From NCBI GenBank assembly GCA_013289875.1, contig JABCZC010000031.1:1-57739 (forward strand): 57,739 bases of DNA, given 5' to 3'. The DNA is from Acidobacteriota bacterium. Its GTDB lineage: Bacteria; Acidobacteriota; Terriglobia; Terriglobales; Acidobacteriaceae. Below the pieces are notes generated by a model. It was not told the DNA's origin and made no database searches. It saw nothing but the letters and a program-made list of their open reading frames with translations. Positions 32,055 through 41,408 of the stretch are shown here, one piece after another. Position numbers and translations under genes: made by a program. Positions within the stretch are counted from its first letter, which is position 1. Every line of letters begins with the position of its first letter.

Positions 32055-34412
32055 GTGTCGACCCTCTCGCCGATCAAGCTGATCTCCCCGTTCACGTTCG
32101 CGTTTTTCATAATCTGCGTAGGGCACCTCGGTGCTCAGGACACACGAAAGGTGACGGAGCCCCATTTCCCGAAGCCCTGCGTAACGCTCGATGCTCAGCT
32201 CTCCGCACCTGGTGGCATTCTTTCCGACCATGACGAGCATAGGCCGGACACGGAGAGAATCCAGAGCGCGATCGATCACTGTAAAAAGCGCCAGGCGGTT
32301 AAGCTGCGTGCTGTCGGCGGTCACAACATCTTCCTGGCTGCGCCGCTCTATCTAAAAAGCGGGGTAACTCTGCTAATCGATGCGAACGCAGCGCTGTTCG
32401 CATCGCGCAACCCGCGTGATTACGACATCACGCCCGGGAGCTGCGGAATTGTCGACGAACACGGGCACGGCTGCAAGCCGTTCATCCTTGCCGACCACGG
32501 GCCCAACGCCGCGATCATGGGAGACGGCGTAATCGACGGGCGCGGCGGGACCAAACTGCTCGGGCAGGATGTCTCATGGTGGGATCTGGCGCACACAGCG
32601 AAAATCACAGACAAGAGCCAGAACTGCACGCGCATCCTGATTGTGCGCGAGTCCGACAACTTCACTCTGTACGGGATTACGCTGCGCAATTCTCCTAACT
32701 TCCATGTCTCGGTAGAGAAATCGAACGGCTTCACGGCGTGGGACGTGAAAATCGATACGCCGCGCACGGCACGCAACACCGATGGCATCGATCCGTCGTC
32801 GTCAACGAATGTGTCGATCCTTTATTCGTACATCCGAGCGGGAGACGATAACGTCGCCATCAAGGCCGGGAAGTCGGGACCGTCGTCGCACATCACGATC
32901 GCGCACGACCATTTCTATTCCGGGCACGGCATGTCGATCGGCAGCGAGACCGTGGGCGGAGTGAGCGCCGTGCGCGTATCTGATCTGACGATAGATGGAA
33001 CGGACAATGGAATCCGCATCAAGAGCGACCCCAGCCGGGGCGGCCTGGTAGAAGACGTTCAATACGACAACGTGTGCATGCGCAACGTGCGAAATCCGAT
33101 TGTGCTGACTCCGCTGTACACGACATTTTCGGGTGACCTGCTGCCTGTATATCGGGACATCGTTCTGAAGGATGTGCACAGCCTCACGGCGGGCCCGCTG
33201 ACGCTTGCAGGGCTCGACGACAAGCACAAGCTCGAGGCCACATTCGACAACGTGTTTGTAGATGGCGTGAATCCTGCAGACATTCGCGCGTCTCATGCAG
33301 CAATCACGACAGGCCCGATGCGCGGAAACCTCGCGCCATCAGGCGAAGACGTGACAGTGACGCAGGCTCCAGGCAGCAGGCCGGGATCGGCAATCGCATG
33401 CGAGGGGCGCTTCGTCGACTTTCCGGAGAACACGACCGCACCGGTATCCGCGAGCGTGGCTCCCGCTCCCGATAACACGCTGTATGTGGCTGCAGACGGC
33501 ACCGGGGATTTCTATTCCGTGCAGCGCGCCGTGGATGCAGCGCCCGAAAATGGCGCAACGATACTGATTAGCCCTGGCGTCTATCGTGAAGTCGTGTCGA
33601 TCACAAAGCCGAACATCCATATGCGCAGCAACGATCCGGACGCTTCAAAGACCGTCATCATCTTCGACAAGAGCGCCGGTACTTCAGGAGGCACGCTGCA
33701 CTCCGCGACAGTGGAAGTACGCGGCGATAAATTCTTCGCCGAAAACCTGACCTTCGCAAACGACTGGAACGCGACGCACCCGCAACTGCCTGCGGGCTCG
33801 CAGGCTCTCGCTGTTCTTGTTACCGGGGACAAGGCCGTCTTCAAAAATATGCGTCTGCTCGGGAATCAGGACACAGTCTACGTGGGCAGCCGCAACTGCG
33901 GGCCCGATGGACAGCCGTGCATCCCCGCGCGCCAATATTTCAGCCATTGCTATATCGCAGGCAACGTGGACTTCATCTTCGGCGACAGCAAAGCGGTCTT
34001 CGATCACTGCGAGATTCACAACACCTCGCACTCGGAGGGCTTCGTGACAGCGCAGTCGAAGCACTATCCGGATGAGGACAGCGGCTTCGTCTTTAACCAT
34101 TGCAGGCTCACGGCGGACCCGGGCGTAACAGGTGTGTGGCTCGGGCGTCCGTGGCGTCCATATGCGAAAGTGATATTTCTGAACACCGAGATGGGGGCTC
34201 ACATCGTCCCAGCGGGCTGGCGCGAATGGCATCCCGGCGAGACGCATTCGATTGAGACGGTATACTACGCCGAATACAATTCCATCGGGCCGGGCGCGCA
34301 TCCGGGCGAGCGCGATCCGCACACCAAGCTGCTGACTGCGGCGGAAGCGGCGCAATACGATACAAAAACGTTCCTGAACGGATGGGATCCGGAAGAGAAC
34401 GACGCACGCTAG
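32055..34412 (+). CDS. Secreted GH28 polygalacturonase-CE8 pectin methylesterase fusion
   Basis: A 785-residue bifunctional pectinase. A signal peptide (about 1-27) is followed by a GH28 domain with N-T-D-G (241-244), D-D (264-265), G-H-G (290-292) and R-I-K (321-323). From about residue 475 comes a carbohydrate esterase family 8 domain, with 'GNQDTVY', 'GNVDFIFG' (catalytic Asp) and 'WLGRPWRPYA' (substrate-binding Arg/Trp). CE8 removes methyl esters and so makes substrate for the GH28 part. The start is GTG 32055 with GAGGAG at 32039-32044. It has its own operator at 32021 and converges with the GH28-CE12 gene, leaving 10 bp between stops. Confidence 0.93.
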   Translation: MSTLSPIKLISPFTFAFFIICVGHLGAQDTRKVTEPHFPKPCVTLDAQLSAPGGILSDHDEHRPDTERIQSAIDHCKKRQAVKLRAVGGHNIFLAAPLYLKSGVTLLIDANAALFASRNPRDYDITPGSCGIVDEHGHGCKPFILADHGPNAAIMGDGVIDGRGGTKLLGQDVSWWDLAHTAKITDKSQNCTRILIVRESDNFTLYGITLRNSPNFHVSVEKSNGFTAWDVKIDTPRTARNTDGIDPSSSTNVSILYSYIRAGDDNVAIKAGKSGPSSHITIAHDHFYSGHGMSIGSETVGGVSAVRVSDLTIDGTDNGIRIKSDPSRGGLVEDVQYDNVCMRNVRNPIVLTPLYTTFSGDLLPVYRDIVLKDVHSLTAGPLTLAGLDDKHKLEATFDNVFVDGVNPADIRASHAAITTGPMRGNLAPSGEDVTVTQAPGSRPGSAIACEGRFVDFPENTTAPVSASVAPAPDNTLYVAADGTGDFYSVQRAVDAAPENGATILISPGVYREVVSITKPNIHMRSNDPDASKTVIIFDKSAGTSGGTLHSATVEVRGDKFFAENLTFANDWNATHPQLPAGSQALAVLVTGDKAVFKNMRLLGNQDTVYVGSRNCGPDGQPCIPARQYFSHCYIAGNVDFIFGDSKAVFDHCEIHNTSHSEGFVTAQSKHYPDEDSGFVFNHCRLTADPGVTGVWLGRPWRPYAKVIFLNTEMGAHIVPAGWREWHPGETHSIETVYYAEYNSIGPGAHPGERDPHTKLLTAAEAAQYDTKTFLNGWDPEENDAR

Positions 34413-34422
34413 ACTACGCCAA

Positions 34423-36546
34423 TCAGTTCGATGGCGTGAGATTGAGATAAGACTTGAGGTCTGGAATCGCGACTACCAGCTCCATGGCGACCATGTGCGC
34501 GAAGTATGCGCTGCCCTTCGCGCCGAGGTGGGTATAGTCGAATGCGGGAGCGGCGGACCCTTGCTTCTCGACCGTGTTGTTCTGCGCGGTAAGGCCGTCG
34601 CCTGACGACGAGGGCGCGGCTGAAGCTGGCGCCTTGGGAGCTGGAACCGAGGTGCCGGTGGATTCTCCCGCGACGACAACCGGCGGCGGCGGCGCCATCG
34701 CAAGCGAGTCAGCCTCTGCCTGACCCATCGACTGCACAGCCGCAGCGCTGTCACTGTTAAGAGTAAGCAGCGGGACGTGCTCCTCAGCGGCAACTTTACT
34801 CGTTGCAGCAGCCCAAGGAACGAGATCGTTTACCAGCGTGCCGTTCCTGAACTGGCGGCGCGTAAGCGGAGTAATCAGCACAGGCGTTGCTCCCGTCGAG
34901 CGAATATCTTCGACGTAGCGCTGCATGTTGGCCGGAAATTCTGTTGCGAGATCGGTGGAGCGGCCGGGCTTTCCCGGCTGATCGTTGTGCCCGAACTGAA
35001 CGAGCACATACGTCGCCTCGAAATCTGCGTTGTGCTGGAGCGCCTCCATCACCTGCGCCCACGAGCCCTCGGCTCGATAGCTGCCCGAGCTGCGACCACC
35101 CTTCGCCATATTCACGCAATCGACTTGAGGCGTGGCAACAGCGCAGAAACCAGGACCCCAACCGGACTTAACGGCCATGGTCGAGTCGCCCACAAGGATG
35201 ATCCGTATTGGCTTTAGCGACTGCGCAACGGCAGGGCTGGTGCCAATGATTTTCGCGTTTTCAAGCAGCGTGATCGGTAATCCAGTGGCCACACGCACAT
35301 TGAAATCGTGCGCGGTGACGGTAGCATTGCCGATGGTCATACCAGTTTCTGCGCTGATCTCAACATTGGTGAGCGTGATGGAGGTAAGGGGGCTTTCCGG
35401 GAGTCCAACAATGACTCCGGCAGTCTTGGCGCCGGTCGCATGCAGGTTGGTAACGCTGATGTCGTGAAAGTGCGGTGTGAGTCGCGTCACGGGCTGAGAG
35501 GCATCGTGTTCGGGAATCTTCGGGTAATATTCGCTGACGAGAATCGGAGTCTGTACGTTTTCCATCGTAAGGTCGCGGAAATCGAGATCCCCGATATCAT
35601 TTCCTCGATCACGGTTCGATTTGACGCGCACCCCATTGGCCGTGTCCTTGAAAGAAATCCGCGCCGCGCGCACGCGTTGCATGCCTCCGGAGATTTCACT
35701 GCCAATGGACATCCCGTGGCCATGGAGAAACGTACAATCGGTGATGGTGATGTCCGTGCTGGGGTCGTCGGGTCCGGGCGAGCCGGGCTGGCCAGATTTG
35801 ATCGCGACGTTGTCGTCGCCGACGTCGATGAGCATGTGCGAGATAGTGACGTGATGCGACGAGAACGGATCGATGCCGTCGGTATTGGGCGAGTTGGCGG
35901 GAGCAAGAATCTTGCCGTTCCGTATCGTGACGTCGTCGGAGTAGTACGGCACCACCTGCCACGACGCCGAGTTCTGAATCGTGACGCCGTCGATCAGGAC
36001 ATGCCTGCAGTGATCGAGCACAAGCAGGCGCGGGCGCTTCGCGGCGACGATCTTGTGGTCGGCCTTGCCGGCCCGGACCATCTGCCACCACGGCTGACCG
36101 GCTCCATCGATTGTGCCGCCGCCGAAGATGGTAATGTCTTGAGCATCCGTTGCGTGGATGAGGGGTTCGACGGAGGCCTCACGCAGTTCCTCCTCCTCTG
36201 GATAGTCCTCCTTGTTCTGGCTGCCGAGCAGCGTCGCGGTGGGGTCGATCTCCAGCGTGATGTGGCTGTGCAGAGTGATCGGGCCAGTCAGAAACGTCCC
36301 GGATCGAAGCTGGACTGTGCCGCCTCCGCTGGCAGCGCAGGTATCGATCGCCCGTTGCAGGGCCTTTGTGTCTTTGGTTATTCCATCCGCTTTCGCTCCG
36401 TAGTGCATGGGATCGCAGATGGGGCTCGCCGGACTGGCAAAGATCGGGGCTTCCATCGTGAACATCGCTGCGATTACAAGGGATGAAAGCAATGCCAACC
36501 GGTGATTCCGACAACTCGACAATTTCAGAAGTGCTTGTCCAAACAT
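34423..36546 (-). CDS. Secreted GH28-CE12 fusion (pectinase plus SGNH acetylesterase)
   Basis: A 707-residue fusion. After a signal peptide (about 1-38), GH28 motifs are N-T-D-G (221-224), D-D (244-245), G-H-G (276-278) and R-V-K (307-309). From about residue 446 an SGNH esterase of the rhamnogalacturonan acetylesterase type (CE12) follows, with G-D-S-T (453-456; Ser nucleophile), G-G-R-S (483-486), G-H-N-D (519-522) and the Asp/His pair D670/H673 in 'DYTHLGAKGS'. A Pro/Ala/Ser-rich insert of about 50 residues (618-668) interrupts the esterase just before its catalytic Asp-His. The enzyme would deacetylate and cleave pectin. An operator at 36562 lies 16 bp upstream of the start. Confidence 0.9.
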   Translation of the reverse strand: MFGQALLKLSSCRNHRLALLSSLVIAAMFTMEAPIFASPASPICDPMHYGAKADGITKDTKALQRAIDTCAASGGGTVQLRSGTFLTGPITLHSHITLEIDPTATLLGSQNKEDYPEEEELREASVEPLIHATDAQDITIFGGGTIDGAGQPWWQMVRAGKADHKIVAAKRPRLLVLDHCRHVLIDGVTIQNSASWQVVPYYSDDVTIRNGKILAPANSPNTDGIDPFSSHHVTISHMLIDVGDDNVAIKSGQPGSPGPDDPSTDITITDCTFLHGHGMSIGSEISGGMQRVRAARISFKDTANGVRVKSNRDRGNDIGDLDFRDLTMENVQTPILVSEYYPKIPEHDASQPVTRLTPHFHDISVTNLHATGAKTAGVIVGLPESPLTSITLTNVEISAETGMTIGNATVTAHDFNVRVATGLPITLLENAKIIGTSPAVAQSLKPIRIILVGDSTMAVKSGWGPGFCAVATPQVDCVNMAKGGRSSGSYRAEGSWAQVMEALQHNADFEATYVLVQFGHNDQPGKPGRSTDLATEFPANMQRYVEDIRSTGATPVLITPLTRRQFRNGTLVNDLVPWAAATSKVAAEEHVPLLTLNSDSAAAVQSMGQAEADSLAMAPPPPVVVAGESTGTSVPAPKAPASAAPSSSGDGLTAQNNTVEKQGSAAPAFDYTHLGAKGSAYFAHMVAMELVVAIPDLKSYLNLTPSN

Positions 36547-36561
36547 GGATGCCTGCTGAAC

Positions 36562-36574
36562 GAGGTCTGACCAC
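36562..36574. promoter_or_regulatory. GntR/FCD operator GAGGTCTGACCAC (pectin regulon site 4)
   Basis: A GAGGT-CTG-ACCAC inverted repeat in the 168-bp divergent gap between the GH28-CE12 gene and the alpha/beta hydrolase gene. It could control both. Confidence 0.7.
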
Positions 36575-36714
36575 TTCAGGCCACAGCAATCACGATAGCA
36601 CTACGCCGCCGGTCTCGGTCCCGAGATCCCAGAAGAGATAGAGCACTGCAATCTCTTCCGGCTGCATGAGGTCGTTGTCGAACTCCCGATCTTAGACGAA
36701 TTTGATAAAAGCAA

Positions 36715-38190
36715 ATGCAGATGCGAATCGAGAGAGCGAACAGCCGAAGCGGACTTCGTTCCGGACGTACTCAATCCGTCCCCTCGGGAATACAACTCGC
36801 CGCGACTGTCATTCTGATGCTTGTCTGTTCGGCGGCTGGCGCGCAATCTGTCAATGCACAGGTTGGTGCGGGCGGTGGCGGAACAGCGCGAACAGCGCGA
36901 ACAGCGCGAACAGATCAATACTTCTCTGTCTTGCCGCAATTCTCAACAAGCATTTTCATGCGCAGTGGAACGGAACTGACGCCTCGGCAGCTACAGGTCA
37001 GGGACGCAGCATGGCGCGCGGAAATACGAAAGCAGTTGTACATCCCTGCTCAACTGCCGGAATTGCGTACCAGGAGATGGTCCAAATTCTCACCCATGCC
37101 CGGAGTGCTGGCGGATAGGGTGACCTATGCAACAGCGGATGGAATGCGTGTCCCAGCAATCATCTACCGACCTGACCCTGCGGTCCGACCATACGGGGGA
37201 AAGCTGCCCGGCATTGTCGTGGTAAACGGACATGGTGGCGATAAATTCAGCTGGTATGCCTTCTACAGTGGAATGCTCTTCGCTCGTGCGGGCGCTGTGG
37301 TTGTCACTTATGATCCGATCGGAGAAGGCGAGCGCAATGCGCGAAAACTAAGCCGCGAGAATCCGGCTCCTCACGACACGATGGTGGACCTGCCACACTG
37401 GGGTCAGCGGTTGGCAGGATTAATGCAGACAGACCTGATGCAGGCCGTCAGTTACCTGCGCGCACAGCCGGAGGTGGACCACGCGCGAATCGCCATCGTT
37501 GGCTACTCGATGGGCGCTTTTATCAGTGGCATTGCGGGGTCCTTCGATACCAGGATCCACGCCGTTCTGCTCAGCGGGGGCGGCACTTATGACGGCCCTC
37601 ATCAATATTTCGATGAGGGCAAATTGCCGTGTCAGTCGCTGCCCTACAGGGCCCTTGCCGTGCTCGGCGACAGGCCTGCGATTCTGTATGCGCTGAACGC
37701 AGACCGAGGCCCGATGCTTGTCATGAACGGAGATGCAGATACCGTGATGCGGATGAGCGAGCATCCTCCAGCCTGGTTTGCTGATGTCCGGTCGCGAGCC
37801 ATCAGGCTGCACGGCAGCGACCAAAATATGTTTACAACCATTCTTTATCCGGACATTAGCCACCGTACGAGCTGGGTTGATCTGGACGGAGTTCTTTGGC
37901 TGAATCACCAGGTTCATTTTGCCTTCTGGAGGGACGAAGACATCCGTGCTGCGGATACCACTCACATCTCGCGCTGGATACAAGAGAACAATGTCGACGT
38001 CTCACCAAATTACATTCGTGAGGATCGCGAAGGCGGTCTCGATGCGGTGGGATCCGGTTTTCCCGCGATCCCGCGAGATCAGCTGATGGTCCTGCCCGAA
38101 GAGGAATGGAAAAAAGAAGAAGCTGTCCTGACTTACCGGAGTTGGGCGGACAAGATCATGCGCGCTGAAAGCCGCTCCCGAGGGCAGTAA
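36715..38190 (+). CDS. Exported alpha/beta hydrolase, probable polysaccharide esterase
   Basis: A 491-residue protein with an N-terminal hydrophobic export segment (about 26-45, then A-G-A-Q) and an alpha/beta-hydrolase domain: an oxyanion-type 'VVNGHGGDK', the nucleophile elbow G-Y-S-M-G (263-267, Ser265), a likely catalytic Asp in 'MNGDADTV', and a His in 'DISHRTSW'. The domain resembles acetyl-xylan-esterase-like and dienelactone-hydrolase-like enzymes. It is divergent from the GH28-CE12 gene across a pectin operator, so removal of acetyl or feruloyl groups from pectin is plausible. ATG 36715 or 36721 may be the start. A 9-bp tandem repeat encodes an Ala-Arg-Thr run after the signal. Confidence 0.75.
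   Translation: MQMRIERANSRSGLRSGRTQSVPSGIQLAATVILMLVCSAAGAQSVNAQVGAGGGGTARTARTARTDQYFSVLPQFSTSIFMRSGTELTPRQLQVRDAAWRAEIRKQLYIPAQLPELRTRRWSKFSPMPGVLADRVTYATADGMRVPAIIYRPDPAVRPYGGKLPGIVVVNGHGGDKFSWYAFYSGMLFARAGAVVVTYDPIGEGERNARKLSRENPAPHDTMVDLPHWGQRLAGLMQTDLMQAVSYLRAQPEVDHARIAIVGYSMGAFISGIAGSFDTRIHAVLLSGGGTYDGPHQYFDEGKLPCQSLPYRALAVLGDRPAILYALNADRGPMLVMNGDADTVMRMSEHPPAWFADVRSRAIRLHGSDQNMFTTILYPDISHRTSWVDLDGVLWLNHQVHFAFWRDEDIRAADTTHISRWIQENNVDVSPNYIREDREGGLDAVGSGFPAIPRDQLMVLPEEEWKKEEAVLTYRSWADKIMRAESRSRGQ
36881..36913 (+). repeat. 9-bp tandem repeat (GAACAGCGC x3 plus partial)
   Basis: Three perfect copies of GAACAGCGC and a partial fourth lie in frame just after the signal peptide of the alpha/beta hydrolase and encode an Ala-Arg-Thr repeat. 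Copy number may vary by slippage without shifting the frame. Confidence 0.85.
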
Positions 38191-38540
38191 CGAACTCCGG
38201 GAAAGCATCATAGCCATTGCAAAACTCGTTGACTCGAATTCGAGCCCGGCCTGGTAGACCGGATTCTGCGCGATGTCGGAAGCGAACGGGGAACCTGCCG
38301 CTGCTGGAGTTTGCCCCTAGCGGACTCTGGTCGAAACGCGAGGGCCGTTAAAACTCTCGACCAGCCGTCAGCAAAGGCCTGGTCCCCACTGTTGTTTCCA
38401 AGGTTTCGAAAGGAATAACGGCGATGTGTTTTTGCTCAGGAAGACGTACGCGCGGATTGGCCGGGTGCCTTAAGTACCCACTCGACGGATCCGGGGTGGC
38501 TGAAATGATTGCCAACCGTACGAGAAGGCGAGGGACTTTT
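38191..38540. other. Convergent intergenic region, no gene seen
   Basis: A 350-bp stretch between the convergent alpha/beta hydrolase and cytochrome genes. I find no convincing coding frame, no RNA gene and no clear terminator with a T-run. Confidence 0.5.
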
Positions 38541-40025
38541 TCATAAGGTCTTAAGAAAAGCGATCAAATCTTCGCGCTCTGATGGCGATAATTGAAGCCC
38601 GAAGGGATGTCCAGGAATCGAACGGGTCTTTCCATCGTATCCTTTGAAACCCGTCGGAACATATCCCGAATCGAGACGGGCGGGGTCAAACCAATCTTCG
38701 AGAGTGGCGGCCGAACCATTATGGCCGAAGGGGCCACGATACCACACACCCTTCAGAGACGGCACCTTGTAATACCCCGTCCCTTTATGCGTATCGAGTG
38801 TGTATCGCGGGTCAAGGCCGATCTGGGCGGAGACAATGTCAGCCCTGCCAGCTGGAAATTCAAATCCTTCCACAGGCACGAGCTTGTTATTGGTGTAGAG
38901 CGGCGGTGTGTGGCAACGGGCGCACTCCAGCTTTTCGAACAGAAGTCTCCCGCGGGCAGCAGAAGCATCGAAATGATTCGGATTAGGAGGCGGGCGGAGT
39001 GAGTAAAGATAGAGGGCCAGCGCATAAAGCTGATTGTCGCTGTAGCGAGCGCCCGGAGGAGCCGAATTCACATTGGTCACTGACCCATAGCGGTCGGCCG
39101 AAAACACATCCTGGGCCAGCGAAACATATCGCATCAGATCGCCGATATTTCGATGGCGAACCAGCCCGGTGTGATCGAGGAAGCGCCGCTCGCGAATGCC
39201 AATCAGATCCGGAATCTGCGGAGGCAACAAAATGCTGGTATTTGCGCGCGCCGTCACTCCGGGCGGAATGGCTTCGCCTGCGCCAATCAATTGATCGAGG
39301 CTCATCGAGCCTGCGAGTCGATTAAGGTCATCGGGCAGCCAGGGCAGCTCGAACTCTCGTGCGAATCTGTGGACCTGTTCGAGCATCTTTTCGCTGCCGA
39401 TCACCTTGGCCAAGGCTTGCAGAAGCAAGGCGCCCTCGTAATCATTGGGATTGTTTCCCTGCCCGCCCGGCACGACCGTCCCATCCTTGAGGACGCGCGT
39501 GTGGCAGGTGGCACAGCCCATTGAGCCAAGTTCGACCACGCCTTTGCGGCGCACCACCCATCGGGCGAACGGAATCGTCCCATCTTTCGCGACTGGCATC
39601 CCGGTCTTTTTGAAGAAGGTCGGGTCCTGCAAATCCTGTGCGGTAAAGAAAAGCGGGTGAAAAGAAGTTGGAGCGTTAAATACAATCTCTCCAGCCGAAA
39701 CCCACTGCTGTTGTGTGCTGAGGACGGATGGATCGAATGCCACCTCCGGCTCGACCGTCTTGAGCCGCTCCATATATCCTGCCGGCTCGCGCCCGGGCGC
39801 ATAAACGGGATAAGACTTGTATATGACTCGCTCGGGGATGCGGTAGTAGGCGGTCTCATCGATGTGGATAGGTGAAAATTCCCGGTTCGCCAGAGGGAGT
39901 TCCAGCGTGTCGAGAGCGGCCTTCTCCCACGTTCGTGGAATGTCTACCGCGAATGCCACGGCCGCCAGGGCGAGCGCAACGGCTTCGACCAGCGCGACTG
40001 AGGACGTTAGACGAGGGGAAATCAT
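38541..40025 (-). CDS. Exported di-haem c-type cytochrome (peroxidase/MauG-like)
   Basis: A 494-residue protein with an N-terminal hydrophobic export segment and two c-type haem sites, C-A-T-C-H (171-175) and C-A-R-C-H (368-372). The C-terminal half, with 'YYKVPSLKGVWYRGPFGHNG' and 'LEDWFDPARL', resembles the bacterial di-haem cytochrome c peroxidase/MauG superfamily. The long N-terminal part is unlike classical CcpA, which is about 330 residues. RoxA-like and other large di-haem oxidases are the alternatives. It would act in the periplasm. No electron-transport partner gene is adjacent. Confidence 0.78.
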   Translation of the reverse strand: MISPRLTSSVALVEAVALALAAVAFAVDIPRTWEKAALDTLELPLANREFSPIHIDETAYYRIPERVIYKSYPVYAPGREPAGYMERLKTVEPEVAFDPSVLSTQQQWVSAGEIVFNAPTSFHPLFFTAQDLQDPTFFKKTGMPVAKDGTIPFARWVVRRKGVVELGSMGCATCHTRVLKDGTVVPGGQGNNPNDYEGALLLQALAKVIGSEKMLEQVHRFAREFELPWLPDDLNRLAGSMSLDQLIGAGEAIPPGVTARANTSILLPPQIPDLIGIRERRFLDHTGLVRHRNIGDLMRYVSLAQDVFSADRYGSVTNVNSAPPGARYSDNQLYALALYLYSLRPPPNPNHFDASAARGRLLFEKLECARCHTPPLYTNNKLVPVEGFEFPAGRADIVSAQIGLDPRYTLDTHKGTGYYKVPSLKGVWYRGPFGHNGSAATLEDWFDPARLDSGYVPTGFKGYDGKTRSIPGHPFGLQLSPSEREDLIAFLKTL

Positions 40026-40380
40026 GAGTTAGGAGGTCTCCATGTTACCGGTGAGTGACCTGTCACGCGATGACGGTTCATAATATCCGACCTCGATCAC
40101 TTCATAAGTTGCTCTACATGCGGATTTATAAGAGTCAGCCTTGCGTAATGTGTCGCGTAGCCCCAAAGCAGGCAAAGTCGCCTCGGCTTTCCCCAAAAAA
40201 CAATTAACACAAAAAGCGCTTCACAAACCCAGAAAACCAGCCTATGCTTATTGCCGTTTATAACTTCCCTCGAAGTAGATGTCTCTCTGTCAACGTCACC
40301 ATAATCAACTATGGTGGCGCCCATTAGAATCTCTGCATCAACAGTGCTTGCCGTGGATTTGACAGTGGGTTGCACATCCG
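40026..40380. other. Divergent intergenic region upstream of the phosphatase cassette
   Basis: A 355-bp gap between the divergent cytochrome and phosphatase genes, visibly more AT-rich than its surroundings around 40190-40320. It contains a 7-bp inverted repeat, CACCATA (40297-40303) and TATGGTG (40310-40316), that could be an operator or hairpin for the downstream cassette. No coding frame is convincing. Confidence 0.4.
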
Positions 40381-41373
40381 ATGGTCGACTTAACTGACGA
40401 GAAAGACGACTCCACTCATACAGTGAACACGGTTCTGCCATTGAAAGAGCCGTACCGCACCGGCAGCTATCTTAGCTACGACTATCCACCCGGAACAACA
40501 GATACGCATTTCCGAGAGGGTACTAACATTGATGCTCACTTTCGGGCGTCAGGCAGTCGGCAGCTGGACCTTCAGCTGCTCGAGAGCGTGCTGGAATATC
40601 TTGCCAAGAAGGTGCCCCACGGCAAGAAGGTGCCCCACGGCAAGAAGGTGCCCCACGGTAGGGTGCACCTTGTCGATTTACGCCAAGAGTCGCACGGGTT
40701 CTTGAACAAACATGCCGTATCGTGGTACGCCGACAAAGACTGGGTCAATGTGGGACAGTCGCTAGAGTGGATTCTTAATAACGAAGCGAATCAGATCAGC
40801 GGGCTCTCTGTCCGGCCTGGAGTCAAGACACAAATATTCCAGCTTGAGAAAAAGGGTCAGGATCAGGTGATACCCAAGGGGTACTCCGAGGTCACCGTCG
40901 ACTCCGCTCAGGCGGAGAAAGCAATGAAGTCTGCTTTCTGTGAGTACCACCGCATCCCTGTAACAGACCACTGCGCGCCCAACCCTGAAGCTGCAAAACT
41001 ATTCGTCACACTTTGCCGGCAGGTATATGAACAGCCAGAAGACCAGTCATGGATTCACTTCCATTGTCATGGTGGCGACGGGCGGACAACTACTTTCCTT
41101 GCGATGTACGACATGGTGTGCTGGGCCAAGGCGAACTCGGCGAACCCAGACAGTCTTCTCCCGTTCCTCTTTCCATCGATCAAGTATTTTGCCAATCGCC
41201 AACTCCAGCTTTTTGCCTACGACCTCGATCCCGCTGGCTGCGACGACACCAAAGATTGGAAATGCGCCCTCTCGGCTGAGCGCTGGGCTTGGCTCGCCAC
41301 ATGGCGTCAATGGATCATCGGCGGTGGGCTGACCAACAAGAACCCTCCGCCGTTGTCTTCGAATCCACCTTAA
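40381..41373 (+). CDS. PTP-like cysteine phytase/inositol phosphatase family protein
   Basis: A 330-residue phosphatase with the P-loop signature C-x5-R as H-C-H-G-G-D-G-R-T (C229 nucleophile, R235). The likely general acid is D196 in 'PVTDHCAP', and 'VHLVDLRQESHGFLN' lies where PTP-like phytases have this block. These enzymes hydrolyse inositol phosphates or phosphotyrosine; relatives also occur as secreted effectors. No signal peptide is seen, so it may be cytoplasmic. An in-frame 18-bp tandem repeat inserts two extra K-K-V-P-H-G units just before the first core strand. It begins the cassette leading to the two VioB-N-like genes; the next gene starts 35 bp downstream. Confidence 0.78.
   Translation: MVDLTDEKDDSTHTVNTVLPLKEPYRTGSYLSYDYPPGTTDTHFREGTNIDAHFRASGSRQLDLQLLESVLEYLAKKVPHGKKVPHGKKVPHGRVHLVDLRQESHGFLNKHAVSWYADKDWVNVGQSLEWILNNEANQISGLSVRPGVKTQIFQLEKKGQDQVIPKGYSEVTVDSAQAEKAMKSAFCEYHRIPVTDHCAPNPEAAKLFVTLCRQVYEQPEDQSWIHFHCHGGDGRTTTFLAMYDMVCWAKANSANPDSLLPFLFPSIKYFANRQLQLFAYDLDPAGCDDTKDWKCALSAERWAWLATWRQWIIGGGLTNKNPPPLSSNPP
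40606..40659 (+). repeat. 18-bp tandem repeat x3 inside the phosphatase gene
   Basis: Three consecutive 18-bp units (40606-40623, 40624-40641, 40642-40659), identical except for the last base, encode K-K-V-P-H-G three times. The perfect identity implies a very recent expansion by slippage, and copy number is likely variable between strains. Confidence 0.95.
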
Positions 41374-41408
41374 GATCCAGCTCAAAGCAGGAGATAATTT
41401 CCCCCGAT

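Noticed and set aside
40097..40441. 114-codon leftward frame in the gap before the phosphatase gene
   Set aside because: It overlaps the phosphatase start, has no recognisable domain, and the region is AT-rich and promoter-like.
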